A stretch of 15,028 bases of DNA from Nitrosotalea sp. (GTDB taxonomy: Archaea > Thermoproteota > Nitrososphaeria > Nitrososphaerales > Nitrosopumilaceae). Below are positions 7,593 through 14,656 of the stretch, piece by piece (position 1 is the first letter of the stretch; each line of letters begins with the position of its first letter). The position numbers and the translations under genes were made by a program. The notes under the pieces were generated by a model, which made no database searches, had not been told where the DNA came from, and saw only the letters and a program-made list of their open reading frames with translations. Where the stretch lies: contig JAKEIJ010000018.1 in assembly GCA_022545805.1 (NCBI GenBank), positions 1 to 15,028 of the forward strand, read 5' to 3'.

Positions 7593-8856
7593 ATTTTACA
7601 TTATTTAACAGAACATCAATCTTTATCTGTTTTTCAGAACCATCTTCCATGTTTCTGACGATTACACAATCATCAGCATATTCCTTTGGAGCAACTATTA
7701 TGACACGTTTTGAAGTAGAAGCAATTTCCATCTGTTTTTTCAATGATTTTCCAGATAGCTCTACATCAGTAGGAATGCCTAGTAGCCTTAGTTTAGAAGC
7801 TATACCAATTGCAATTTTTTGCATATCATCATTAACAAAAACCACAGATATTCTGGACTCTAGCAGATCTGCACCTACATTCTGTTTTTCTAATAACAGT
7901 GCGATTCTTTCTACTCCTCCAGCTGCGCCAGTAGCACCAAGATCATTTCTTCCAAAGGCTCTAGTCAATGTATCATATCTTCCACCGCCCACAAGTGCAC
8001 CCACATCAAAGTTTCTTTCAAACACTTCAAAGACAATTCCAGAGTAGTAATCAAGACCTCTTACTATACCAAAATTTATCCTGACATTGTGCACGCCACG
8101 ATTTTTCAGTGTATCAAACAATTGTAGAATTTTGTCCCAGTTTTTTATTTGACTTGTGTCAATTTCTTTTTCGATTTCCTCAGGAAGTCCTTTGATCTCA
8201 GAGAATTTTAGAATTTGTTCTAATTCGGGTACAGAGTAACCTTTTTCTTGATATTCTTTAATGATATCCTGTTTTCGCTTTTTTTGAATCTTATCAACGG
8301 CTCGTAGAATATCTCCAATTACATCAGGGGAGTCAGATTTGAAGATATTTCTCACATAGGATTCAACGAGTTCTCTGTCACAGATATCAATTACAATATT
8401 TTCAAGTCCTAATCTAGTCAAGAATTTAGATGTAAAATCAATTATTTCAGCATCAGATTCTATACTTGGTTCTCCATAGATCTCAATGTCCCACTGATGA
8501 AAAAATCTATATCTGCCTTTTTGAGGTTCATCATAACGCCATACACCACCAAATGTAGAAATTTTGGCAGGTAGTCGCATAGATTTTTGAGAGGTAGCAA
8601 AACGCGTAAGACCAATTGTAAAATCAAAACGCAATGCAACTTCTCGGTTTCCTTTGTCTGTAAAGTAATAGATTTCATTTTTTATTGACGGTCCACTTTT
8701 TGTTTCGATTACAGATAATAATTCAATTGGTGATGGTTCCATGTATTGAAAACCAAACAAATTTGATGTTTCAATGAATTTTTGACGCACATATTCAATT
8801 GTATAGGATTCCGTTGATTCTATATCTCGCATACCGCGTGGAAGTTCCAATTTCAA
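7576..8856 (-). CDS. hisS: Histidyl-tRNA synthetase
   Basis: Class II aminoacyl-tRNA synthetase that charges tRNA-His. 426 residues, normal length. Seen: PRGMRDI near the N-terminus (PRG-x-RD), motif 2 WRYDEPQKGRYRFFHQ (106-121), the HisA signature RGLDYYSG (266-273), GGGRYDTL (290-297), motif 3 around GGVERIALLLE (313-323), and a C-terminal anticodon-binding domain from about residue 335. The start is TTG at 8856: an in-frame stop lies two codons upstream, so no longer start exists, and the next Met would cut into the conserved PRG-x-RD. Divergent from archease across an 86-base gap; its tail overlaps aIF6 by 17 bases on the opposite strand. Confidence 0.97.
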   Translation of the reverse strand: MKLELPRGMRDIESTESYTIEYVRQKFIETSNLFGFQYMEPSPIELLSVIETKSGPSIKNEIYYFTDKGNREVALRFDFTIGLTRFATSQKSMRLPAKISTFGGVWRYDEPQKGRYRFFHQWDIEIYGEPSIESDAEIIDFTSKFLTRLGLENIVIDICDRELVESYVRNIFKSDSPDVIGDILRAVDKIQKKRKQDIIKEYQEKGYSVPELEQILKFSEIKGLPEEIEKEIDTSQIKNWDKILQLFDTLKNRGVHNVRINFGIVRGLDYYSGIVFEVFERNFDVGALVGGGRYDTLTRAFGRNDLGATGAAGGVERIALLLEKQNVGADLLESRISVVFVNDDMQKIAIGIASKLRLLGIPTDVELSGKSLKKQMEIASTSKRVIIVAPKEYADDCVIVRNMEDGSEKQIKIDVLLNNVKSNLQL

Positions 8857-8875
8857 GACTCATTCTTTTTCTAAT

Positions 8876-8884
8876 GCATTTAGA
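8876..8884 (-). promoter_or_regulatory. Weak TATA-like box of HisRS
   Basis: TCTAAATGC on the minus strand lies 20-28 bases before the TTG start at 8856. The match is weak, and it is chosen mainly because it is the only AT-rich element at the right distance. Confidence 0.3.
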
Positions 8885-8911
8885 CTTTCTGATTAGAAAA
8901 ATCATTGTTAG

Positions 8912-8919
8912 AATAAATA
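8912..8919 (+). promoter_or_regulatory. TATA-like box of archease
   Basis: aataaata lies 24-31 bases upstream of the archease ATG at 8943. This spacing predicts a leaderless transcript and supports that start over the upstream in-frame ATG at 8799. Confidence 0.5.
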
Positions 8920-8942
8920 GTGCACTAGAGACCTACCAATTC

Positions 8943-9359
8943 ATGGCTTATCGGTATCTAGATCACATGACAGATGCGTTCATCGAGGTCACTGGAGATA
9001 CAATGGAAAAGGCCTTTGAAAATGCAGGCATATCAGTAGTTGATACAATTATTGATATCAAATCAGTTGAGAATAAAGAAGAGCGAAAAATTGAGATTCA
9101 TGCAGACGACTTGAAGGGTTTACTCTATAGTTGGCTTGAAGAGATAATCATTCTTACAGTAACAGACGGATTTGTGGGAAAAACATTCAATGTTGAAATA
9201 ACAAAAACCGACAAGCATCATCTGGTAGCAAAAATCATTGGAGAAGAAATCAATGTTGAAAAACATCATTTCAAGATGGAAATCAAGTCACCGACGTATC
9301 ACTTGATGGAGATCAGAGATGAAAAACCTGTTTTGATGCGATTTATCCTCGATCTCTAG
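8943..9359 (+). CDS. Archease (RtcB RNA ligase cofactor)
   Basis: Archease family protein of 138 residues. Archeases activate the RtcB RNA ligase, which joins tRNA exons and broken RNAs in archaea and animals. The family landmarks are present: YLDHMTDAFIEV near the N-terminus (usually HTAD), the LLYSWLEEI helix in the middle (LL-x-x-WL), the EIKSPTYHLMEI strand-helix segment (usually KAVTYH), and the terminal FILDL ending in the conserved Asp. D7/D11 and the C-terminal Asp are the likely metal ligands, by family knowledge. The frame stays open upstream to an ATG at 8799, but that would run into the divergent HisRS gene and add 48 residues with no family counterpart. RtcB is not in the window. 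Thioredoxin follows after 40 bases on the same strand. Confidence 0.92.
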   Translation: MAYRYLDHMTDAFIEVTGDTMEKAFENAGISVVDTIIDIKSVENKEERKIEIHADDLKGLLYSWLEEIIILTVTDGFVGKTFNVEITKTDKHHLVAKIIGEEINVEKHHFKMEIKSPTYHLMEIRDEKPVLMRFILDL

Positions 9360-9364
9360 GCTAA

Positions 9365-9375
9365 ATTATTAAATA
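9365..9375 (+). promoter_or_regulatory. TATA-like box of thioredoxin
   Basis: attattaaata sits 25-35 bases before the TTG start at 9400 in the 40-base gap after archease, so thioredoxin probably has its own promoter. Confidence 0.5.
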
Positions 9376-9399
9376 GCTTTTATCTGCAGCAAATCAGGT

Positions 9400-9780
9400 T
9401 TGGTAGACGAAGAATTAGAAAAAATTATGAAAAAGAAGTTAGAAGAGATGAAGTCGTATAAAGAACCAGAGATTCTTGATCTCACCGATTCTAATTTCGA
9501 CAAAGATATAGTTGGTGATACTCCAGTGATTGTAGATTTTTGGGCTACTTGGTGTGGTCCATGTCAGTTCATGTCTCCGATTTTTGAGAAAATTTCAAAA
9601 AAATACAAAACCATCAGATTTGCACGTGTTAATGTCGATAATGCTCCAGGCATATCGCAGAGGTATGGAGTTTATTCAATTCCAACATTCATCGTATTCA
9701 ATAATGGTGAGCCTGTTGACAAGGCAATGGGGGCAGTAGGTGAACCTGGATTAAATATGCTTGCACAGAAATATGCCTAG
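9400..9780 (+). CDS. Thioredoxin
   Basis: Small thiol-disulfide oxidoreductase of 126 residues, expected to be cytoplasmic as no signal peptide is visible. The active site is WCGPC (C52 and C55) after VIVDFWAT; the cis-proline is in SIPTF (P95), and GEPVDKAMGAVGEPGL matches the last strand and helix of the fold. A charged N-terminal extension of about 20 residues (EELEKIMKKKLEEMK) precedes the thioredoxin fold and looks helical. The start is TTG at 9400; the next in-frame Met would remove part of the charged helix but not the fold, so the exact N-terminus is less certain than the identity. The TAG stop overlaps the aIF5B stop on the other strand by 4 bases. Confidence 0.96.
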   Translation: MVDEELEKIMKKKLEEMKSYKEPEILDLTDSNFDKDIVGDTPVIVDFWATWCGPCQFMSPIFEKISKKYKTIRFARVNVDNAPGISQRYGVYSIPTFIVFNNGEPVDKAMGAVGEPGLNMLAQKYA

Positions 9781-11561
9781 TAAGCATAAAGCGGATTAAC
9801 TTTTCTCTGAATTTCTATTATTTCACGAAGAGTTTGGAATTCTTCAGGACTTAGTTTATGGGAAAATGTTTTGAGCAACAATTTTGCTTCCGGAGATGGC
9901 GGGAAAGAATAAAGGACATCTTCTTCAGATATTTGTCTACCTATAGTTACATTTTGAATTGAGACAGCTACCTCTTTACCTTTTTTTGCAACATCAACAC
10001 TCTTACCATTCTCTTGTATTTGATGGACGACTCCAATTTTCCTACCATCTGAATTCATGACAGATACTTTTTGCTTCAACACACCTGCATCTACTAGAAC
10101 TCCAAAAACTGCAGGATTATTTTTTCGGAATACAAAACCTTTGAGAAATGTGAATTTGCATATAGGTGTGAGTTCTTGAAAAATTGCATTTTCTTCATTT
10201 GCAGTATCGTCTTGAACCCAATTGACATAGTTATCAATCAAGCTATAGATTACTTGATCATGGAAGATCTTGATGTGATTAGATTCTGCCTCCTCTTGAG
10301 CATCTTGTAGAATTTTTACATTAAATGCTATTATCACACCCAAATGTCTATCACGTTCTTTTATTGCTAGTGCTTCCATCACATCCCGGCGTGTTACTGG
10401 GCCGATATCTGCAGTGGATACGGATATGTTCTGTTTTTTCAACATGTCAGTTAGAGCTTCTAGAGAACCAATTGTATCACATTTTAGGATCACGCCTTTT
10501 GCATCAGTTTTGATAAACACTGATTTCATTTCTGATTCTATTAATTTCTTAAATTCCTCAATCTTTGATTCATCAGTAGTTGCATATACAGGACTTCCAG
10601 GAAGTACACCCTCTAGATCTGGTGATGCAATTTTGATTCCAGCCGCTGCAACTACCTCATTTACAGGTCGAAATTTATCCCTAGGATCACGCATCTCATC
10701 AAGAGGTTTTGGAAGAAGTATAGCTTTGGGCTTTGTAACTATTACAGAATCCCTCTTGGCAACTAGAATAGTATCACTTTTTTTCAAAGTTCCATCAATT
10801 AAGATAATGTTTGCAGTCATTCCAAGTCCAATCTCTTCTTTGACCTCAAGAACTATGCCTCGGGTTTGTTTCTCAGTCTGGTCTAGTTTTTTTTGCATGT
10901 ATTGCTGTGTTAGTCCAACCAAGACTGCAAGTAATTCGGGCATTCCTTCTCCACTTCGTGCACTGACTGGAACTATTGCTACTTCTTTTAAGAAATCTTT
11001 CACTCTGTAAAACGCCTCCGAGTTATATCCTAGAACCGACAATGTTCCTACCACGTTATACAGCAATTCATCAAGAGCAGTTTGTACAAACGGATCTTGT
11101 TCCTTGACAGATTGTGAAATAAACTTTGTAGGAGGATTTTTTTTCCATCCAGAAATCATGTCTACTTTATTCAATGCTATTACAAATGGAACTTTTCTAT
11201 TCTGTAGAATTTTTAGACTTTCATTAGTTTGTGGTTGAAATCCTCGATTTACATCTACAACTAGAATAGCAATATCTGCCGCAGAACCACCTCTTGCTCG
11301 TAGATTTGTAAATATTTCATGTCCTGGAGTATCAATTACAAGCAAACCTGGAATTTCTTGATTTTCTCCTCCCATTTTTGCAAAAAGAGGTCCACAAACT
11401 TTCTTTAATGTGTCAGTAGGAAGGAAACTTGCACCAATGTGTTGAGTAATACCCCCAGCTTCTCTTGCTTGTACACCAGTACCTCTTATCTTGTCTAATA
11501 GAGATGTTTTACCAGAGTCTACGTGACCCAGAACTGCGACTATGGGCTGTCGTATTTGCAA
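9777..11561 (-). CDS. infB: Translation initiation factor aIF5B (IF2-like GTPase)
   Basis: GTPase that promotes ribosomal subunit joining and initiator tRNA placement; archaeal/eukaryotic type without the long N-terminal extension. 594 residues, standard for aIF5B. G motifs: G1 GHVDSGKT (12-19), switch I GITQHIG (37-43), G3 DTPGHE (77-82), G4 NKVD (131-134), G5 SARSGEG (200-206). Domains II-IV follow, ending in the LSPEEFQTLREI helix region. G1 reads VDSGKT where most archaeal relatives have VDHGKT. The start must be TTG at 11561 or later, because an in-frame TGA, shared with the NDK stop, lies two codons upstream; TTG keeps the usual short lead before PIVAVLGH. Last gene of the L7Ae-S28e-L24e-NDK-aIF5B cluster, 6 bases after NDK. 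No intein. Confidence 0.98.
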   Translation of the reverse strand: MQIRQPIVAVLGHVDSGKTSLLDKIRGTGVQAREAGGITQHIGASFLPTDTLKKVCGPLFAKMGGENQEIPGLLVIDTPGHEIFTNLRARGGSAADIAILVVDVNRGFQPQTNESLKILQNRKVPFVIALNKVDMISGWKKNPPTKFISQSVKEQDPFVQTALDELLYNVVGTLSVLGYNSEAFYRVKDFLKEVAIVPVSARSGEGMPELLAVLVGLTQQYMQKKLDQTEKQTRGIVLEVKEEIGLGMTANIILIDGTLKKSDTILVAKRDSVIVTKPKAILLPKPLDEMRDPRDKFRPVNEVVAAAGIKIASPDLEGVLPGSPVYATTDESKIEEFKKLIESEMKSVFIKTDAKGVILKCDTIGSLEALTDMLKKQNISVSTADIGPVTRRDVMEALAIKERDRHLGVIIAFNVKILQDAQEEAESNHIKIFHDQVIYSLIDNYVNWVQDDTANEENAIFQELTPICKFTFLKGFVFRKNNPAVFGVLVDAGVLKQKVSVMNSDGRKIGVVHQIQENGKSVDVAKKGKEVAVSIQNVTIGRQISEEDVLYSFPPSPEAKLLLKTFSHKLSPEEFQTLREIIEIQRKVNPLYAY

Positions 11562-11567
11562 CTGCCG

Positions 11568-11969
11568 TCACTTGAATACCACAGCTATTTCTTTTTCAAA
11601 ACTTTCCTTAGAATCAGAAGCATGTATGATGTTATCAGAAATACCCAATCCAAAGTCTCCACGTATTGTTCCTGGTGCAGCATCAAATGATTTGGTTGAA
11701 CCTATCATGAGTCGAGTTGTTGCAATTGCATTATTTCCTTCTACAATAGCTGCAACCACACTTCCTGATGTGATAAAAGAAACTAATTCTCCAAAGAATG
11801 GCTTTGTATTGTGTGCAGAATAGAATTCTTCTGCCATTTGTTTTGTAAAGGTAAACATTTTCAATTTTAAAATATTAAATCCCTTGTGTTCAAATCTAGA
11901 GATAATATCTCCAACTAGTTTTCTTTCTACGCCATCAGGCTTTACGATAAATAATGTCTGCTCAGTCAT
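11568..11969 (-). CDS. ndk: Nucleoside diphosphate kinase
   Basis: Transfers the gamma phosphate from NTPs to NDPs through a phosphohistidine. 133 residues, slightly shorter than the usual 140-150. Seen: [14 protein letters not shown] at the N-terminus (K10-P-D is part of the nucleotide site), [13 protein letters not shown] (58-69), the RGDFG segment (103-107), and the active-site NIIHASDS with catalytic H116. ATG start, one base after the L24e stop and 6 bases before aIF5B. The pairing of ndk with L24e, S28e and aIF5B genes is a recurring archaeal arrangement and suggests co-transcription with translation genes. Confidence 0.98.
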   Translation of the reverse strand: MTEQTLFIVKPDGVERKLVGDIISRFEHKGFNILKLKMFTFTKQMAEEFYSAHNTKPFFGELVSFITSGSVVAAIVEGNNAIATTRLMIGSTKSFDAAPGTIRGDFGLGISDNIIHASDSKESFEKEIAVVFK

Positions 11970-11970
11970 T

Positions 11971-12174
11971 TTACTTTTTGACCTTTATTCCGCCTTTGAC
12001 ATACTTATTAGTCCACTTGAGCCTTCTTGGATCACGCTTTAGGACTAGCATGTTCTTTTTGCATTTTGAAGAACAAAACCAAAATACCGAACCGTCATTT
12101 TTTACAAGCATAGTACCTGAACCTTTTGCTACAGGTCTATTACAAAAACTACAAGGCTTGACTAGAACACTCAA
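11971..12174 (-). CDS. rpl24e: Large-subunit ribosomal protein L24e
   Basis: Zinc-binding ribosomal protein of 67 residues. The zinc finger is C8-x2-C11 ... C34-x3-C38 (CSFCNRP and [11 protein letters not shown]), followed by [14 protein letters not shown], the signature of the family. The start is TTG at 12174, with GTGAT six bases upstream (overlapping the end of S28e) as ribosome-binding site; it yields [11 protein letters not shown], the normal spacing to the first Cys. Six bases separate it from S28e and one base from NDK, so it is translated as part of the operon. Confidence 0.96.
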   Translation of the reverse strand: MSVLVKPCSFCNRPVAKGSGTMLVKNDGSVFWFCSSKCKKNMLVLKRDPRRLKWTNKYVKGGIKVKK

Positions 12175-12180
12175 TTTTTA

Positions 12181-12387
12181 TCACTTTATCTTTCTCGCTT
12201 CACGTTCTGTTTCTCGCAATATTAGAATGTCAGACATTCTGACGGAACCTTTTACATTTCTTGTCAGTATTCTTCCTCGGTCTTTACCATCTAGTATCTT
12301 TACTCTAACTTGAATAACTTCGCCAGCAATTCCGGTTCTTCCAACTATTTGTATAACTTCAGCAGAGGTAGGAACTTCAGTACTCAT
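12181..12387 (-). CDS. rps28e: Small-subunit ribosomal protein S28e
   Basis: Small OB-fold ribosomal protein of 68 residues, full length. The family core [19 protein letters not shown] and the C-terminal block [22 protein letters not shown] are nearly canonical. The ATG overlaps the L7Ae stop as ATGA, and GGTGGTC ten bases upstream (12398-12404, inside the L7Ae gene) can serve as ribosome-binding site. This points to translational coupling with L7Ae. Confidence 0.98.
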   Translation of the reverse strand: MSTEVPTSAEVIQIVGRTGIAGEVIQVRVKILDGKDRGRILTRNVKGSVRMSDILILRETEREARKIK

Positions 12388-12779
12388 TTGCTAGCTTGAC
12401 CACCTTTTATCTGTGACAATGATGCCACAATTTGGTCTACAATATGTTGAGCATCTCCAGAATCTAGTATCGCGGCGGCAGCAGAGGTAACATCAATTCC
12501 CAGAGACTTGCCTAGTTCCTGTCTACTTGGAACAAAGCCATATGGAATTCCGTGCTCCTCACATAGTATAGGAAGGTGAGCAACTACCTCCGGTGGTTCT
12601 ACATCTTCTGCAATAATCACCAGTTTACTTATTCCTCTTTCGATTGCTTTAGTAACTTCGTTGGTACCTTTCTTTACTTTACCACTTTGATGTGCAACTC
12701 TTACAGCCTCATAAATTGGGCTAACCAAGTCAGCGGGCACCTGAAACTTTACGTAATAAGCCTTAGCCAGATGTATCAC
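12384..12779 (-). CDS. rpl7ae: Ribosomal protein L7Ae (K-turn RNA-binding protein)
   Basis: Binds kink-turn RNA in the large ribosomal subunit and, in archaea, in C/D and H/ACA guide RNPs and RNase P. 131 residues. The RNA-binding block [14 protein letters not shown] and the following [14 protein letters not shown] are typical, as is [17 protein letters not shown] near residues 84-100. The GTG start at 12779 is the longest possible, since an in-frame TGA lies four codons upstream; it adds MIHLA before the conserved KAYYVKF. First gene of the translation cluster, overlapping S28e by 4 bases. A short out-of-frame ATG reading frame (12763-12798) overlaps this start and might affect its translation. 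Confidence 0.96.
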   Translation of the reverse strand: MIHLAKAYYVKFQVPADLVSPIYEAVRVAHQSGKVKKGTNEVTKAIERGISKLVIIAEDVEPPEVVAHLPILCEEHGIPYGFVPSRQELGKSLGIDVTSAAAAILDSGDAQHIVDQIVASLSQIKGGQASK

Positions 12780-12819
12780 CCATTGGGATCATTTCCATTC
12801 CTTCTGTCTTTTCAATTGG

Positions 12820-12827
12820 TTTTAAAA
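12820..12827 (-). promoter_or_regulatory. TATA-like box of the L7Ae translation cluster
   Basis: TTTTAAAA lies just past the glmM stop codon, 41-48 bases upstream of the L7Ae GTG. Transcription would start near 12797-12800, leaving a leader of about 20 bases. The cluster therefore probably has its own promoter apart from glmM. Confidence 0.5.
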
Positions 12828-12830
12828 GTG

Positions 12831-14177
12831 TTATCTGTCAAGTGCTGTCTTTACCTTTTGCATATATTTTGCAAAAATTTCATCTAATTTAGATTGAGAA
12901 GAGGATTCAGCATAGATTCTAGCTATAGGCTCAGTCCCACTCAATCGTACCATGATCCAACTAGAGTCATCTAATGATAATTTAATTCCATCAGTAAGAT
13001 CTTTTTTGTAAGGTTCTGTTTTTAGAATTTTAACTATTTTTTTAAAATCTTCTCTTGAGCACTCTATTTTTCCTTTGGTGGTAAAAGATGGAGGTAGTGC
13101 GTCCATTTCTTGGGATAAAGAATTTTTGCTACTTGCCAAAAGATCAAGCAGTATTGCCATAGTCATAGAACCATCCCTCACTTGATTATGTTTACCATAC
13201 ATGAAACCACCATTTTCTTCAAAACCAATAATTGCATTTTCCTCCACCATCTTACGTGAAACCTCGACGCTGCCAACTCTAGTTCGTAAAACGTGAGATT
13301 TCGATTCTGCTGCAATTTTTTCTATAACAGATGTAGAATTAACAGATGTAACTATCTTGGATCGTGGTTGCTTTTTTATAATATATTTAGATAAGAGTAA
13401 TGCAGATCTGTCACCTGTAAGAATTTTTCCAAATTCATCACAAAAAATACTCCGATCTCCATCGCCATCAAATGCTATACCAATATCAGCCTTTGATTTT
13501 ATTATCATGTCTGAGAGTTTATCTAAATTTTGAGGGGTTGGTTCTGATCCTCTGCCTGAAAAATTGCCATCAATTTTTTCATTTATTAAGACTGTCTCAC
13601 ATCTAAGTTCCTTACATAAAGTAGGAGCCGTTACTGCCTGAGCACCATTACCAAGATCTAACACTATCTTGAGTTTTTTTGATCTGATTTTACTTACATT
13701 AACTCGTTTCTTTATTCCAAAAAGATACGTATTGATAGCATTGGATTCCTTTGTGATGGAACCAAATTTCTTTGCAGTCATCCATTTTTTTGCAAAGTAA
13801 AACTGTTCTACTTGGAGTTCAGACTCTCTTGAGATCTCAATTCCATCGTTTGCGATGACTTTCAGTCCATTATACTGTGGCGGATTGTGTGATGCGGTTA
13901 TCATTATTCCTCCGTTATAACCAAGTTGTCGTGTAGCAAACTGTAGACATGGTGTAGGAACTAGGCCACATATTGCAGAATCCAGACCCGCTGAGCTAAG
14001 TGCAGCAGTTACTATTTTTGATATAACTACACTTGATTCTCGTCCATCATAACCCACTAAAATTGAGCCTTTTTTGAAAAAACTTGCAATGGACAGAGTA
14101 ATTTTTGAGATAAAATCAAGAGTAAGATCTTCCCCAAATACCCCTCGTACACCATTAGTACCAAATAATTTTGCCAT
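12831..14177 (-). CDS. glmM: Phosphoglucosamine mutase / phosphohexomutase
   Basis: Alpha-D-phosphohexomutase that moves phosphate between the 6 and 1 positions of a sugar, most likely glucosamine phosphate on the way to UDP-GlcNAc. 448 residues, normal. Seen: FGTNGVRG at the N-terminus, catalytic phosphoserine loop TASHNP (S96), metal loop DGDGDR (D237, D239, D241), sugar-binding loop EENGG (320-324), and phosphate-binding RLSGTEP (from R411). Archaeal GlmM and phosphomannomutase paralogues share these motifs, so substrate is the main doubt; FGTNGVRG favours GlmM. ATG start at 14177 with a TATA-like box about 23 bases upstream and no ribosome-binding site, so probably leaderless. Upstream of the L7Ae cluster on the same strand and divergent from tRNA-Leu. 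Confidence 0.9.
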   Translation of the reverse strand: MAKLFGTNGVRGVFGEDLTLDFISKITLSIASFFKKGSILVGYDGRESSVVISKIVTAALSSAGLDSAICGLVPTPCLQFATRQLGYNGGIMITASHNPPQYNGLKVIANDGIEISRESELQVEQFYFAKKWMTAKKFGSITKESNAINTYLFGIKKRVNVSKIRSKKLKIVLDLGNGAQAVTAPTLCKELRCETVLINEKIDGNFSGRGSEPTPQNLDKLSDMIIKSKADIGIAFDGDGDRSIFCDEFGKILTGDRSALLLSKYIIKKQPRSKIVTSVNSTSVIEKIAAESKSHVLRTRVGSVEVSRKMVEENAIIGFEENGGFMYGKHNQVRDGSMTMAILLDLLASSKNSLSQEMDALPPSFTTKGKIECSREDFKKIVKILKTEPYKKDLTDGIKLSLDDSSWIMVRLSGTEPIARIYAESSSQSKLDEIFAKYMQKVKTALDR

Positions 14178-14194
14178 AACTAACCATCAACAAT

Positions 14195-14210
14195 AGATAA
14201 ATTTGTCTTA
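14195..14210. promoter_or_regulatory. Shared bidirectional promoter of glmM and tRNA-Leu
   Basis: Only 48 bases separate the glmM ATG (14177, minus) from the tRNA-Leu 5' end (14226, plus). The near-palindromic ATAAATTT (14197-14204) lies in the middle, centred about 23 bases from one start and 25 from the other. Both distances fit an archaeal TATA box, so one element may serve both directions. A second plus-strand candidate, cttaaaag (14207-14213 region), is too close to the tRNA. Confidence 0.5.
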
Positions 14211-14225
14211 AAAGTCATGGTGCAT

Positions 14226-14310
14226 GCGGGAGTTGCCAAGCCTGGTCAAAGGCGCAGGGCTTAGGACCCTGTCTTTTAGGAGTTCGTGGGTTCAAATCCC
14301 ACCTCCCGCA
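14226..14310 (+). tRNA. trnL-UAG: tRNA-Leu (anticodon UAG)
   Basis: An 85-base class II tRNA. The acceptor stem pairs GCGGGAG with CUCCCGC, with discriminator A at 14310, as in leucine tRNAs. The D stem is GCC/GGC. The anticodon stem CAGGG/CCCUG encloses CUUAGGA, giving anticodon UAG. The extended variable arm is about 14 bases, and the T arm is GUGGG-UUCAAAU-CCCAC. No intron; the genome continues with CCT, so CCA is not encoded. A short open frame across it is accidental. Confidence 0.97.
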
Positions 14311-14311
14311 C

Positions 14312-14500
14312 CTATTGAACTATACAAAGCTGCATTTCTTTGTGATTACGAAAATGAACGCTACAAAAGTTATTTGAACACTCATAACAATGCCAGTCTC
14401 CTATTGTAGAACACACTTTACAGATTTTTACAGGGTTATTGTGATCATAGCTATTTCCTCTATTATGTGACCTGTGTGTAGTTTTTTGTTTGTCCATCAT
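14312..14500 (-). CDS. Small Cys/His-rich zinc-finger protein (B-box/HIT-like), function unknown
   Basis: 62 residues, not assigned to a named family. Residues 27-53 have the spacing C27-x2-C30-x7-C38-x2-C41-x4-C46-x2-H49-x3-H53, as in cross-brace zinc fingers of the B-box or HIT type, binding two zinc ions with eight ligands (H37 is a possible alternative or eighth ligand). The N-terminal 23 residues are polar and basic, rich in Lys, Arg, His and Asn, and probably unstructured. Starts at ATG 14500 or 14497; GAGG at 14506-14509 suits either, and a TATA-like TTAAAATT lies at 14516-14523. The stop codon is one base past the end of tRNA-Leu on the opposite strand. Roles in protein or RNA binding are possible by analogy only. 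Confidence 0.7.
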   Translation of the reverse strand: MMDKQKTTHRSHNRGNSYDHNNPVKICKVCSTIGDWHCYECSNNFCSVHFRNHKEMQLCIVQ

Positions 14501-14515
14501 TCTTCCTCATTTAAG

Positions 14516-14523
14516 TTAAAATT
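14516..14523 (-). promoter_or_regulatory. TATA-like box of the zinc-finger gene
   Basis: AATTTTAA on the minus strand (ttaaaatt on plus), the same octamer as proposed for tRNA-Ser, lies 16-26 bases before the two possible Met starts. The spacing is a little short for 14500 and better for 14497. It supports this small ORF being expressed. Confidence 0.4.
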
Positions 14524-14615
14524 TGAAAAGCTCCTATCTTCCATTCAACAACACATTACAGAATTATGATATCTAGTTGGACTAGCATTCTTACAATACG
14601 TCATATTCCAAAAGG

Positions 14616-14626
14616 CTATTTAAGTA
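14616..14626 (+). promoter_or_regulatory. TATA-like box of the purU-type gene
   Basis: ctatttaagta lies 31-41 bases upstream of the ATG at 14657. Transcription would start around 14645, giving a leader of about 10 bases. The rest of the 156-base gap from 14501 shows no gene. Confidence 0.5.
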
Positions 14627-14656
14627 TTAATAAGTGCAGTATGTCTAACAATTAGA

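Noticed and set aside
8799..8942. N-terminal extension of archease to ATG 8799
   Set aside because: It runs into the HisRS coding start, adds 48 hydrophobic residues not found in archeases, and the TATA-like box at 8912 would be inside it.
10414..11010. 198-codon plus-strand open frame
   Set aside because: Lies wholly inside aIF5B on the other strand; Ser/Thr-rich shadow composition and no recognisable motif.
14224..14409. 61-codon frame across tRNA-Leu
   Set aside because: Its first half is the tRNA gene itself and the second half is antisense to the zinc-finger ORF.
14641..14655. Four-codon upstream frame ATG-TCT-AAC-AAT-TAG before purU
   Set aside because: The predicted transcription start (about 14645) is downstream of its ATG, so it is probably not transcribed.
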